Source: Oikopleura dioica (Eukaryota; Chordata; Appendicularia; Copelata; Oikopleuridae). From it: a DNA stretch of 64,000 nucleotides. Positions 22,998-35,100 of this stretch are shown here, piece after piece. A program made the translations under genes and the position numbers. The stretch spans positions 3,976,501 through 4,040,500 of the forward strand of contig OU015568.1 in the NCBI GenBank assembly GCA_907165135.1. The letters run 5' to 3'. Positions within the stretch are counted from its first letter, which is position 1. Each line of letters begins with the position of its first letter. The notes beneath the pieces were generated by a model. That model was not told the origin of the DNA and did not search any database. It worked only from the letters and a program-made list of their open reading frames with translations.

Positions 22998-25900
22998 TTA
23001 ACTTATCGCCCTTATATTTAGAAATGCTTGGAAACCTTGACCTAAGAATTCAATCTTTTGAATCAAATGGTCACCTTCGCCAATAAAGCCTGGAAACACG
23101 AAGATAGAATTCTCATATAAAACTGCTGATGGATAGTTTGTACTCTGAAATCATAATACATAAAGAATATAATCAAAAATATATTTACTTGTAAAAGAGA
23201 GCCGATTCGTGACCATTTGCAGTCCATCAATCGCCAGATATCATTCAATCGCCCCGAAGCCCACCCTCCAATTGTTAAAAGGCTTCCGGAAGGCAATCCA
23301 ACGGCAGAAAATCTTGTTATGGTTCTTAAATTATTCTCTTAGAAATTTTCGTCATTCTCGTCTACCTTGGATGAAACCCTAAAAGAGTCCAACCATCTTC
23401 CATCAGAGTCTCGACAAGTCCGTCTGCAGTGTCTCCTCCTATTGCGGTTGGTCGATTGTTGTAAAGGCCCAATTCTCCAGAACGATGTTTCATAATAGCT
23501 TCATAAGTAGTTTTTATTGATAGACCATCGAATAGCTGACATTGCATGTAAGTAAGGCGGTCAAAACAAATAAGAGCTTAAAAAGAAGTAACAGCTCAAA
23601 CAGACAAAATTAAAAAAAATAGAACCTTTACTTCCTTTGTCGTAAGATAAAGCTGCATGGCCATATGAATAAGAAAAATGAAGGCGGATAGATGAAAGGG
23701 CAAATTGACATCCGTCGAGCCGGGCAATCTGAAATAAATTTTTTTGAGATAAAGTCATTTATAAATTTTTCTTGTTACTTGATAAGGATCAGAGTATCCG
23801 CCAAAGATGTGAAGCTGATCATTAACGATCGCATGCCTTGAGCGCCAAAGGTAAAGAGAAATAGTGCCGTCGTAAGTAAATGGAGGTGAAAATGATAATT
23901 CGCTTTGAATTGATCCATCTAATAATAATCCGTACGGCTGAAAATTTTTATAATTATGAGGAAGCATCACATTTATCTTGGAAGACGTGTCGGTAACGTA
24001 ATAAAAATTATAGATTCTTGAAGCCCGATCGAGTTTGAAGATTCGGATTTTCTTGTTTTTGATATTTTCGAGACCTCTTATACCCATTTTCGAGCTTTTT
24101 TGGCTCTTTTTCTTGCGAATCTTTTGGAGTTTTGACAAATAAAAATGCAGAAAAATGAATTAAGTCGGGCTTAAGTCCATCAGGTCAAACCCTTCCTCAA
24201 AAACTTGGACAAAAGATGACTCGACAGAGTTCCTTAAATTCATGAATAAACTAAGTCCTTTCAGGCTTGACACAGTTGATTTAAGCAAAAACCGTTTATC
24301 AAAATAGTCAGAATCCATCCAAATAGAGCCATTATTATAAAATCCGAAATCAAAAGAATCTTACCATCGTAAAATTGGAATTTTAGAATTTCAATTTCAT
24401 CGAAAAATTGAAATTTCGTCTCACGAAGGTCTATTTTGAGCTCAAATTTGGTTAAATCGTCAAGTTCAATCTCAATATTAGAGATGTGGTTTAATTCTTT
24501 GAGAGATGAAAAATGTTTATCTCCGAATTTGTCCGGGATGATGGTTTTGAAGAAATGACTAGGAACGGGAAATCGAGGCTGAGCAACTGCGTTTTTAGCG
24601 AAACCGGGAAAAACATCGTCATGAAAGGCAAAATAGGGATTGCTCGTTATGTACATTTGCTTGTTGACTTTCATCTGTACAAATTCGAGGTCTATTTTCT
24701 CTTTTGAAGGATATTAAATCGCTCATACACGCATTTGTCCCATTATCAGCTACTAGATGATATAAATTTTATCCTTTCCGAAATTAAACTCGATCGCAAA
24801 AGCGAAATCGAAAACGTAATTTTGAATGATGATTCTTTCGTCGTTAACGAATCCATTTCCAAAATACTCGCACTCATCGTTAATAAGTCCACCTGTATTT
24901 GTATAATAGTGATCATCTGCAAATAATTTTGAGAAACATAAAGCTTTGCCATCGTAATTAACAAGAGAACCTATCCACTCACTACCAATAGGCACAAATT
25001 TTCCGTCCGCCTCAAGCAGGATCGAGTAAAAGGTGTTTGAAAGCTTGATACTTCTGGAAACAAGAATCAGCATCAGTCGTCCAACATCGATCTTTTGTTG
25101 AGTTAAAACTTTGAGATTTTTAATTCTTCTTTAAAAAGTTATAAAACTCGTTCCAGTGGGACGACATGAACTGGGTCTAGGTCTCTTGATTCAGCGGGTA
25201 GTGCAAAGTCGCCTTTTCTCCAGCCTTTCTCCAATTCTTCACTTTTCCTGATTCTATTCAGGGCAATTGTCGTCGTCAGTTTTATCCATTTTTCGCCCAT
25301 TCTTACACTCATCAGATAGAAAAGCCCCTTGAAGCTGATCGAAGATACTTTTGCATTGAAGTGATTGCTCGCAATGTAACCCCGCGCTTCTTCGAAGCGG
25401 TTCAAGTTGTAATTGAGAGCGTAGTAATAGCATTTATCGGGCTTTCCAGTTGGGGAGCTTTTGGCTGGTCAAAAATTATGTTCTTCAAAGTTCTTCTACG
25501 ATTTTACTGACCATTTTCAGATAACGACGACGGGAAAGACTTTTCTATCTTTGTCTTTCAGACGAATTTCAATGAAATGAGTTCCAATCGATGATCCGAA
25601 ATGAAACACGAAAAGGCCTCTTTGTAAGCATTAAAGGATTAGACCAGAGTATAAATTAAATACTTACATGTATTTGAGTCGATTATGAACATAAATTGGA
25701 GCATCGCCGTTTTCCTTAATCCTCATTAAATTTCCGATTGCATCGACCAAGTAATGCTCTCCATTCAGAAAAGTGGCGCCGGTCGACTTTCGTGTTTTGA
25801 GTAATTGATCTTATGTGAAAAAACTAATCAGCAAAACCGTTCATAAGAAAACAAAAATCCGTTCGAATTAATATTTTTAGCTTCCATTTTGCGATTTAAA

Positions 25901-27068
25901 TCGACTAAATGAATCGGAAAACTTTCTTTTGAATCTTCCGTCCGGTCCAACGAGCAGTTATCAGTTCAATATGCTTCTTTGTTTGCTGAGACAAAGCCCT
26001 TGACAAAATTGAGGTTGACGAAGTTGATTTCAAATCAAAGACTGGAATCAATTTTTGACGCGACTCAAACTTCTCACACTTGTAGAAAGGACAAGGACAG
26101 CCATTTTTACAGTACTTTTGAGTTGGGCACACGTCGCCGGCGGAATCAGACGATCGAGTTAGTTCAAAGCAAATCGATTCACACGGCGAAAGAGGGTTAG
26201 TCCTTGTTGATTTCAAAACAAGCGTTTCTGAGCAAAGATGGCGGCAGATTTTCTGGTCGTAAAACCTCTTTTTTCGACAGCGGATTAGGTTTACTTCGTT
26301 TTCTTCCTTCGAGAACACGAGCGGCGTAGCTTTGGTTGTCTTTATTTTCGAAACTGATTCAGGCATGATGAACTGTTCAGTTTCATGACATTGCTTCATC
26401 AGATGGCCACAGTAGTCCATTTCAGCGATTTGGAGGCATTTTTTATAGTTTCGGTGGCAGGTCGACGTGAGAAAAGTCGTTACTCCCTTTGACCTTTGAA
26501 GAGAGTGCCAGTTCGCTGAAGAGTGTTTGGTTAAAAAACAAAGCAATAAGTGAATATTAACTTATAAGCACGACAGTAATCCAGAAAAGCGATCCAAGTG
26601 CGAGGTAACTGTATTGCTGCTTGTCGGTGGCGAATCCATGCTCAGCCAGGCTCACTTTTTCCTTCCATGTTTTCTCTTTTTTCAAATCCGCCTCTTGCGT
26701 ATGAATGCTGCGGGTGGAGAGAACTTCTTCAGTGAAGAGAACGACTTGGTCGCCGACTTTCCGCAGAGTTCCGAAGCATTCGCAGTCCAAGCACTTATTT
26801 CGATTTAATATTTGTTAAGAAATTTTTTTTTTCTCGTCAATTTTTATATGAAAGAAAACGATTTTTTTTCTCGGATTACCTGAATTTTCATTTCACTGAA
26901 TTGCTTGAAATTATCGGTCATTTCCAGTTTATCAACAGCCAAGTTTTCCGAACGAATCATATCCTCATCAACTTGAGTTTTTTTCTTGCGCCGAATTTTT
27001 GCTTTTTTGATCTTTGGCCGTTTCGCCTCTTCGACGGGCTGGATCTCTTCCTCGATTCTCAATTTCAT
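22998..27068 (-). CDS. Type II membrane protein, Cys-rich plus kelch-like (paralogue B)
   Basis: Main exons: 26880-27068, 26562-26793, 25923-26515, 25668-25786, 25519-25619, 25148-25464, then further exons down to the stop at 22998-23000. A Lys/Arg-rich cytoplasmic N-terminus and a paired-Cys motif (CLDCEC) lead to one helix (LALGSLFWITVVLI). The outer Cys-rich domain ends NGCPCPFYKC, then come kelch-like strands (HIFGGYSD, RPTAIGG, LLTIGGWASG, DIWRLMDCKWSRIG). It is the clear paralogue of 4453-8435, in the opposite orientation. Intron 25465-25518 uses GA-AG. The frame appears to lose one base near 24355-24362. Shared family features point to an extracellular binding role; the ligand is unknown. 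Confidence 0.72.
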
Positions 27069-27609
27069 TCGACTCGAAATGGATAAATCCGCCACCGCTC
27101 GTAGATATCACCTCGTTACTAGGGTTATCTCTTCAGATTCGAGTCTCTGCGACAGAGAGAGAGAGCAAGAAACGGGGATTATTTGAAATCAGTTTGGTAT
27201 TCAAGATCAAATCTGACGGATATTTTTCGCTCTTTTGGCGCGGCGCAAAACAAGAGCCGGGTAGCACAACTCCTTGGAAAACACTACAAAAATCTGATTT
27301 GAAAATTACATTTTCTACTGATTTAGCTCAAACATCATCAAAATCATTTCCCAGGAATCAATCGTTATATTTATTAAATAATTCTTATCAATTCACGTTA
27401 GTTCCAAAAACCAATCTTATCCCGCTCCATCTCCGTCCGCCCGATTTTTCCATAAAACGAGCCGTTTTTCTTTCAAATCTCGGCTTTTTTCGCCGCATTT
27501 TTGAGCTTTCTTTCATGATAGTACCGACCGATAATTTCCGATTTTTTTCGTCGGACTTTTTTCTGACTCTGGGAAACGAGGGTTGAGCCAAAGAGAAACT
27601 GTATTTAAG

Positions 27610-28929
27610 AGGAACCGAGCACGACTTGCACCGGCGCGCAGACTTACAATGAAGACTTGACCGATAATGGCTTCTTGTCACTTCTTGGCGAGGGACTTTA
27701 CATCGACAAGGTCACAGTCGGTAAGAGATTCGACTAGAAACAAAGTCATCACCCGCTTTATTTCAGGGCGAGGCAGTGAGGAGGTCCCGTACAACGATCC
27801 TTCCTACGATGGCGATGTAATCTTCCACAACGAAGGTGACAAGGTGCGAGTCGGCTGCCAACTTGGCTACGATAACGGCGTCGGAAAGCCATTTACAGCT
27901 GCTGAATGCGTCTGTGAGACAGGGCTCTTCTTCGATCATTTTTTAAGAGAGCAACGGAGAAAGAGCCCTGTGATAGCAAGGAGATTGCAGCTTCCAGTTC
28001 GTAAATAACCCGAACTTCAACTGCGTCAGCCACGAACAAGGACAGCAGATTCCCATCTGGGCTGGAGGAAATTTCAACTCCATCAGGGTAGCGATTTCTA
28101 AGCACTTTCTACTCACCGCTATTCTTTTCAGAAAGTTTTCCCATCCTACTTCGTGATGAAAGCGCGAGTCTCCGACCTCTTGAAGGCAGAAAAATGGGAC
28201 TTCGATACCGTCGATACAAAAGCGCATCCTGAGTACCTCGATCCTAACTACTGGAAGACCGCTGACTTCACCCTCTTCATCTGGTGCCCCTTCGATGTCA
28301 CCAAGGGTGGATACAACGGGAATGATGGTAAAATTACTGTCGCGGACTTTTACGAGGCGGAGCACTCTCCTGATGGACATCTCTGGTCGTTCTTGTCGAG
28401 ATCGAAGACTAAGCTTTTCAAGGTTTGTTTCAATTTAATCAACATTAATACCATCATTTAAAATACCTTGTTCTACAAATGGCATAAAATTAATCGCTTT
28501 CATCAGAGTAAATTCTCGCCGGAAAACACTTAATTGAAATTACTAAATTTTTTTTATTTTTATGTATTTATAGTATTTACTTATTTCATTTTCTAGACTC
28601 CACGATGCATCCCCAACAAAGAAACCGGCCTGGTCGAATGCACCTACAGATCGTACTACTTCCAAGCCTACGTTGACCGCTCAATGAACCCCGACGAGCA
28701 GGGACCAGTCGACATCAACACTGAAATCGTCCCCGGCGAGACCTGGACTTGCGAGACCGGAATTCTCCCCGGCCACCAGAAGTACGCCATCACTGGCTTG
28801 ATGAACTACTACGAGATGTTCCAAAACGGCACTTTCGAAATGATGCCCAAGTACTTCCGAGATCCTCCGGCTCATATTTTGCCAGTTGAGGAATCCAAGA
28901 AGAAGAAATCACGAAAGAACCAGCTCTAG
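27610..28929 (+). CDS. Cys-containing protein, probably secreted, unrecognised
   Basis: Five exons join in phase: about 27610-27720, 27767-27909, 27977-28087, 28132-28422, 28597-28929. No in-frame ATG is visible in the first of these, so a start exon must lie upstream and I could not place it. The N-terminal part has spaced Cys (STTCTG, VGCQLGY, AECQGDC, FNCVSH). A region with WDFDTVDTKAH and FIWCPFDVTKGG follows, then a third with CIPN, VECTYR and WTCETG, and the tail is Lys-rich. Even Cys spacing suggests disulfides outside the cell. A CCP (sushi)-like resemblance near VRVGCQLGYDNG is weak. GC-rich codon endings make the exons stand out from their introns. It lies tail-to-tail with the giant gene. 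Confidence 0.7.
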
Positions 28930-29119
28930 AAAATCAGCCCTAAATCGACCCTGAACGAAATCAAAAGAAAATGACCAACAAAAGAGAAATATTTTCTGAC
29001 CAAGTTTTCTCTTTTTGTTTTTGTTCATTTTCTTCATTTCTGTCCCTTTTTTGAATATCAACTGAGAAATATTACCGTCAAGAAAATACAAATTTCAATC
29101 AGCCTCGGAAACTGTAAAG

Positions 29120-29125
29120 AATAAA
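29120..29125 (+). promoter_or_regulatory. Poly(A) signal of the 27.6-28.9 kb gene
   Basis: AATAAA about 190 bases after the stop at 28929 and about 45 bases before the end of the convergent giant gene. Confidence 0.5.
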
Positions 29126-29168
29126 ATAAGGAAAATTTTTATTTACAAAAAGCATCAGATTTTCGAAA

Positions 29169-32100
29169 TCAAGGAAGAGGGCGAAGAACAATGAGGGTTT
29201 CCGCGAATGAGCCTTCTACTTCTGCCAAGAGCTTGAAGAAACCAATCGATTTTGTTCGATCGAGAGGGACGGATAATCGGATGTTAATCAGATTGTAGCC
29301 TTTTGAAAGACGGCCGGATTTTTCGGTGACGATTTCGGGGACCTTGTTCGTATCGCTAGAATTTGATTGATAAGCTGAATTACTCTTTCTTTTCAAACCT
29401 TTGGATGATTGACCATTTTCCCGCCTTTTCCGCTAGGCAGGGAATTTCGAGAATTCCAGACTCGTACCAAAAATTGAAAACTTCTTCGTCGAACGAAATT
29501 GAATCATCCTCACTTATCGAGTCGAACTTGATGAAATCACCGACATCAATTGGTTCCAGAGTGTCCAAATCGTCGTCGTCGAGAATTTCTAGCGCGTAGT
29601 CGGCTTCAGAAGAGGTGGTGGACATTGAATCGACTGACGCGAGCTGCGAGTATTTTGGTCGAGAGAAAGTTGGAAGAGCGGGGAGGATTCGAATGGACGT
29701 CTCGTAGTTTCGCATGATATCGACAGAGGATTTTTCTGCGTTTCCAAGCGTCATCGAGAAGTTTCGCTCTTCTAGCGATCTTGGGCCGAGGTTGAGGCTG
29801 AGATCTTTGTAAACATCAGTTGGACCGAAGCGGATTTTGCCGGCGACGTCTTTTGTGCAAAAGAAATCGCGGCCTTCTTGAGCCGACCCATCTTGAGTGA
29901 AGATCAGAGCATCTTTAGCGCGGCCGATACTTCCTCGCCGGCGGACTCGGACGGAGATCCTTAAAATTACCAAAAATTATTCTCAAAATCAAGTTACTTT
30001 TTCGAGTTGGGGGAAATATTAATCTCGGGCGAGCAAAATTCCAAATATCCGCTTCCGTTCGGCATCGTTTCCAATCCATCAACACTGATTTGAATCTCGT
30101 TTGGAGGATCATCTGCTGGATCAGTAAGAACGTTACAGTTAGTATTTGGTGAAATTCGGCAGGTGAAGTATTTCGCTCCTTCGGCTTGAGAGAAGAGGAA
30201 AGTGGGTTTGAAATCGACGCTGACGGATGTGTATTCGTCGCCTTCCTGGAATCTGAAAAAAGCGATGAGAAACCATAATTTGGTTTCGAAAATGGGAAAA
30301 GCGATTTTATGAAGAAGTCAAAATAATGAATCTGACTTATAATTATAAACCCTTCTTAGCCATCTTGCGAAATCTGACAACACGATTATGTTTTAAAATC
30401 AATAGACAAAGAATATACCTGGCAACACCAGAAAGCTCCGCAAACAAGTCCTGATCGCTTTCAAGATTCTCCGACCAGATCTCCCAATTCACCGCGCACA
30501 CTTGAGAAGTATCCCCAGTTCTTGCGAGCTGGAAGTCAAGCTTGGTTTCTTCAAGATTCACAGAAATATCAGGAGTGTCAAAGATGACAGTCGAAAACAA
30601 CGTTTGAGTCTCGCGGGTGACGACATCTCGAACTCGGAGCTTAAGTTTATCATGAACCTAGAAATCGATTTGGAGAGGGAAAAGAGAGGGGCGCTTACGG
30701 TCTTGATTTCGGTTGCGGTTTTACGAATCAAAAATGGAAGAGGGATGATTCTGCGTTTGACCTTTTCCGCGGCGGATTCGTTTTCAGCCGGTTTTTCTCG
30801 GACGGAATCGTTTAGGTCATCGATGGACAGATTGTCGGTGAAGTCTTCTGGAAGCATTTCATTATCCATAAGCTAAAAATGGAATAAAAAGCGAACTTCT
30901 TTGAAAAATTTACCTTCGAGATCAACCTATCCATATCAAGTCGAGCAAGAGCTTGCCTGGCCTCCAAATCATCAATTGCAGGAGTCACCTCATTGTTCAA
31001 AATATCCTCCGACAGCTTTCGCTCCTTCTCGGCAGCGTCGAGCTCGTTCTTAAGATCTTCTCCCGCTTGAGATCCAAGACGCTCTTTTTCTTCGAGCTGC
31101 TCAAGTTGGAGACGCAACTTTGCAAGATCAAATTCGACGCTCTCGATTTGAAGATTTTTTTCAACTGATTTCTGGTTTCAAAATGTAAGGGAAGAAATTA
31201 GTGATCAAAATTTTTTTTGGAAATTTTGAAACCAAGCGAGTGTTAATCGTATTATTTCGACGCTTTTCTTCTCGTCGGTGATTTGATCAAGCAAGGAGGA
31301 TATTAGTGAGTCTTTTTCGTTTGTTAGTTTCTCGATTTTCGATTTGAACTCGTCGTCTTTCTCGCTTATTTTCCTTGCGATTTCAAGAAAGCGATTTTCC
31401 AGCTCGATTGCGAGTTTTTCAAGGGTTTCGATTTCTTCATCCTTTTGGCTGATTTTGCTCCAAAGGGACTTATTTTTCTCCTCGAGGATTGGAACTTGAT
31501 TCCGTTTGAACGATAACTGGACCCAAAGCTGGTCGTATTTTAGTTTTTGTTCTTCGATCACGTGGTTTAGATTTTCGATTTCTGATTCGAGCGATTCGGA
31601 TTTTGATCGTTCCTGTTTCAGAAGATCTTCGTAGTCATTAAGATTTTTCTTGTATTCGTTGATTTCTATGTCTTTTTCGTTCCCACAGGTTGTACAAGCA
31701 TTGAGTTTAGCTTCCAAATCAGCTCGCTCGTCTGTCAAATCACGCTTTTTTGGAGTTTTTGAAACAAAATTTTTGAAGAATATTTTTAGCGGAATTCGAA
31801 AACTGGCCTGAATTTGCTTCAAAATTTCCTTTTCGTCTTCTAGAGCCTTAATTCTATGCAATGATTTGCCTTGCTCCTCGATGAGTCGTTGGATTTCATC
31901 GTTGAGATCGTCGATGATTTTTTGAAGAGCTTTGTTTTCTTCTTCGCTTTCTTTGATGGATGTTCTGTATTCGAATGAAGAATAAATTGACGAAGATAGA
32001 TAGACCATAAATTTGATTCTTTATTGTTAAAAAAGTTTAAATTTATCGCTTTCTTTGAAAATAATTTTAAACGATCCCCATCGATTAGGAATTTAGAAGA

Positions 32101-35100
32101 GATTTCATATATATATATCCAATTCATAAATGATGACATCTCGTAGATAAATGAGTTCGTTTATTTGCAGTGGCTTAACGTTTTCGGAACAGCAAAAGTT
32201 CCATCATCAGAGCCGAAGTCTTGGAGTTACTTGTAAACCTTCCAAAAACAGACAAACGTACCTTTTGGTGAAAACTGCAGAACTGATCAAGCTCCCAAAA
32301 ACAATCATCCCTCCAGATAGTGTTCTAGAGAATTTAACCCATTAAAAACTCAAAAATTTGTCAGAGGCTCCTGCTCAATTTTACAATGCCTCTGCCTGGT
32401 ATTACAAAATAAAGATTTTCCTATGCTGTATCTGTTTGTTTAAACTGGGATTTTTCAACGAAATTTCAAGTCCCTCTACTTGTTTTCGTTTGTCATACGA
32501 TCGTTGAAAAATCCCAGTTTAAACAAACAGATACAGCATAGGAAAATCTTTATTTTGTAATACCAGGCAGAGGCATTGTAAAATTGAGTAGGAGCCTCTG
32601 ACAAATTTTCGAGTTTTTAATGGGTTAAATTCTCTAGAACACTATCTGGAGGGATGATTGTTTTTGGGAGCTTGATCAGTTCTGCAGTTTTCACCAAAAG
32701 GTACGTTTGTCTGTTTTTGGAAGGTTTACAAGTAACTCCAAGACTTCGGCTCTGATGATGGAACTTTTGCTGTTCCGAAAACGTTAAGCCACTGCAAATA
32801 AACGAACTCATATATCCAATTAATAAAAAAAGATCATCATTCCGCGCCTGAGTGAGAACACATCCTCAATATCAACATCCTCTGCCATGGAAGACTCGAT
32901 CATCTCCGCATCTCTGAATGGCGTCTGCACGACAATGTCATTTTCCCACTTGAGATCAAGAACTTCTTCATCTTGCTCCACCTTAGCTGTCTTCAACTCT
33001 TCGATTTCTTTCTCAGCCTTTGCTTTCGCTTCTCTGAGTTCATCAATAAGCTTTTTAAGCTCTTCAATTTCCTCTCCCGCCGCCTTGAGCGACACCTTCA
33101 TTTCAAAAGCATTAAGTTCGGTTTTACCGCTTTCCTTCTCCAACTCCGCAATTCGATCTTTCAACGACTTGATGCCAATGTCTTTTGAAGGTTTTGGATG
33201 TCAAATCATTTATGTTATTTTCTTGCTTTGTAATTTTGAGGTTAAGATTAGTAATGGACTCTTTGATGAATTCAAAATTTTTGGTGATAATGATTTGTGA
33301 GCTTTGCACGTTCTCCAGGTCGATTTCCAATTTCGATTTTTGAAGCTTGAGTGTTGAGACGTCCGATTCTAGCGATCGCTTTTCTGTTTCAAGGGTCTTC
33401 TTCTCGGATTGTAGGTTCGAGACTCTGTTGCCAATTTCTTTCAGATTTTTCTCCAGCACTGCATTCGCCTTTTCGATGTCTTGCAGAAGACCGTTAAGTT
33501 TATATACTTGAGCATCTTGCGCAGTTTTATCAGCTTGAAGTTGCTTGTTGTCATTTGTAAGGGCATTATTTTCGTCTTGAAGCTTTCGAACAAAGCTTCG
33601 AATTGTCACGAAATTTGCAGAAACTACATTGTTGGCTGCAATGATACTTTCCAGCTGATTCTCGAGGTCGATGTTTTTCTGCTTGAGGCTTTCGTTCTTC
33701 TTTTCTGAAGCTTGTAATCGTCCTCCAAGGTTGTCTCTCTCCAGGATAACAGCATCAAGAGATGATTTGGCCGAATCAAGTTTACCGTCAAGCTCGCTTA
33801 TTTCTTGAATTTGATCGTCGATCTTTTTCTGTTTTACGTCATTTTCTTTAACAAGAGCGAGTCGTGCAGTTTCATTTACCTTCAACTGCTTCTGAAGTTC
33901 GATTTTCGTAACTTCGAGCCGCTCATTTTCTTCTCTCAGGTCATCAACAAATTCGGAAATCAGCTTGAAATTGCTATGGACGATCACATTGGCGTTGGTT
34001 AATTTTTGAATGAGAACATCTGCATCCTCCTTTTCCTTCGTAATTTTCTTCAATTCATTCTCTAACATCTCTTTCTCATCCATAACCACGTCGTGAACTT
34101 TAGTCAGAGCATCGAAATCGTCTTGTAGATCTTCTTTCTCCGACTTCAGTCTGTCCTTTTCGTCCTTTGTCTGTTGAAGGTCAGAAGAAAGCTGATTCTT
34201 TTCTTCTTCGAGGATTTCAATTTTTTCGTTGAGAATGTCGATTTGGTCATTCAGGTCCTTAATTTTTCTTCATCAAGTTTCACCTGATTGACGGCGATCA
34301 TCTTCTCTTCATTCAATATCCTCTTTGATTCCTTCAGCGATTCATGATCCATTTCAAGCTTTGCTTTTGAAACTTTAACTTCGTCGAGTTCTTTCGACAT
34401 ATTTGCGAGATGATCCTTGAGCTGTTTCAGATTTGCTTCAAGAATCTTGCTCATGTCTGAAACATTATCCAATAAAACATGAGCCTTTTTCAATTCTTCT
34501 TGAAGCGCGATATTTTCTCCTCGAAGAGTGTTGATCTGCTTCCGAAGACTGTCAACATGCTTTTCGACCAATTCGAAATTTCCCTTGAGAACAAAAATTG
34601 CATCAGTCAAACTTGCGTTGAGTTTGATGGCAGCATCCCTTTCTGTGGAAAGCTCGATGATCGTCCTGTTGAGATTGTCGACTTCCTTTTTGATCAAATC
34701 GAAATTGGCCTTGAGAGTTGTGTTCGCATCCGTCAAGCTGACATTGAGTTTCTTTGCAGCATCCCTTTCTGCAGTTAGTTCGGTGATCGCCTTGTTGAGA
34801 GCGTCGACTTCCTTTCTGACCAAATCAAAATTGGCCCTGATGACTTTGTTCGCATCGGTCAAGCTTGCATTGAGTCTGTTGGCAGCATCCTTTTCTGCAG
34901 TGAGGTTGGTGATCGTCTTGTTAAGATCGTCAACTTCCTTTCTGACTAAACCGAAATTCGCCCTAAGAACTGTGTTCGCATCAGTCAAGCTTGCATTGAG
35001 TCTGTTGGCGGCATCTCTTTCGGCAGTTACGACGGTGATCGTCTTGTTGAGATCGTCGACTTCCTTTGTGACCAAATCGAAATTGGCCTTGGTTACTGCA

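Noticed and set aside
27014..27586. A 190-codon plus-strand open stretch before the 27.6-kb gene
   Set aside because: It covers the promoter and first exon of paralogue B in antisense and has no domain. It was considered as the missing 5' exon of the next gene but does not join in phase.
27601..27610. TATA-like tatttaag before the 27.6-kb gene
   Set aside because: The same ttaag serves better as a splice acceptor for an in-frame exon, and no usable ATG follows at the right distance.
32151..32345. The 64-codon ORF present in both palindrome arms as a gene
   Set aside because: No domain, no splice context, and it lies inside a repeat element. Identity between arms follows from the palindrome, not from selection.
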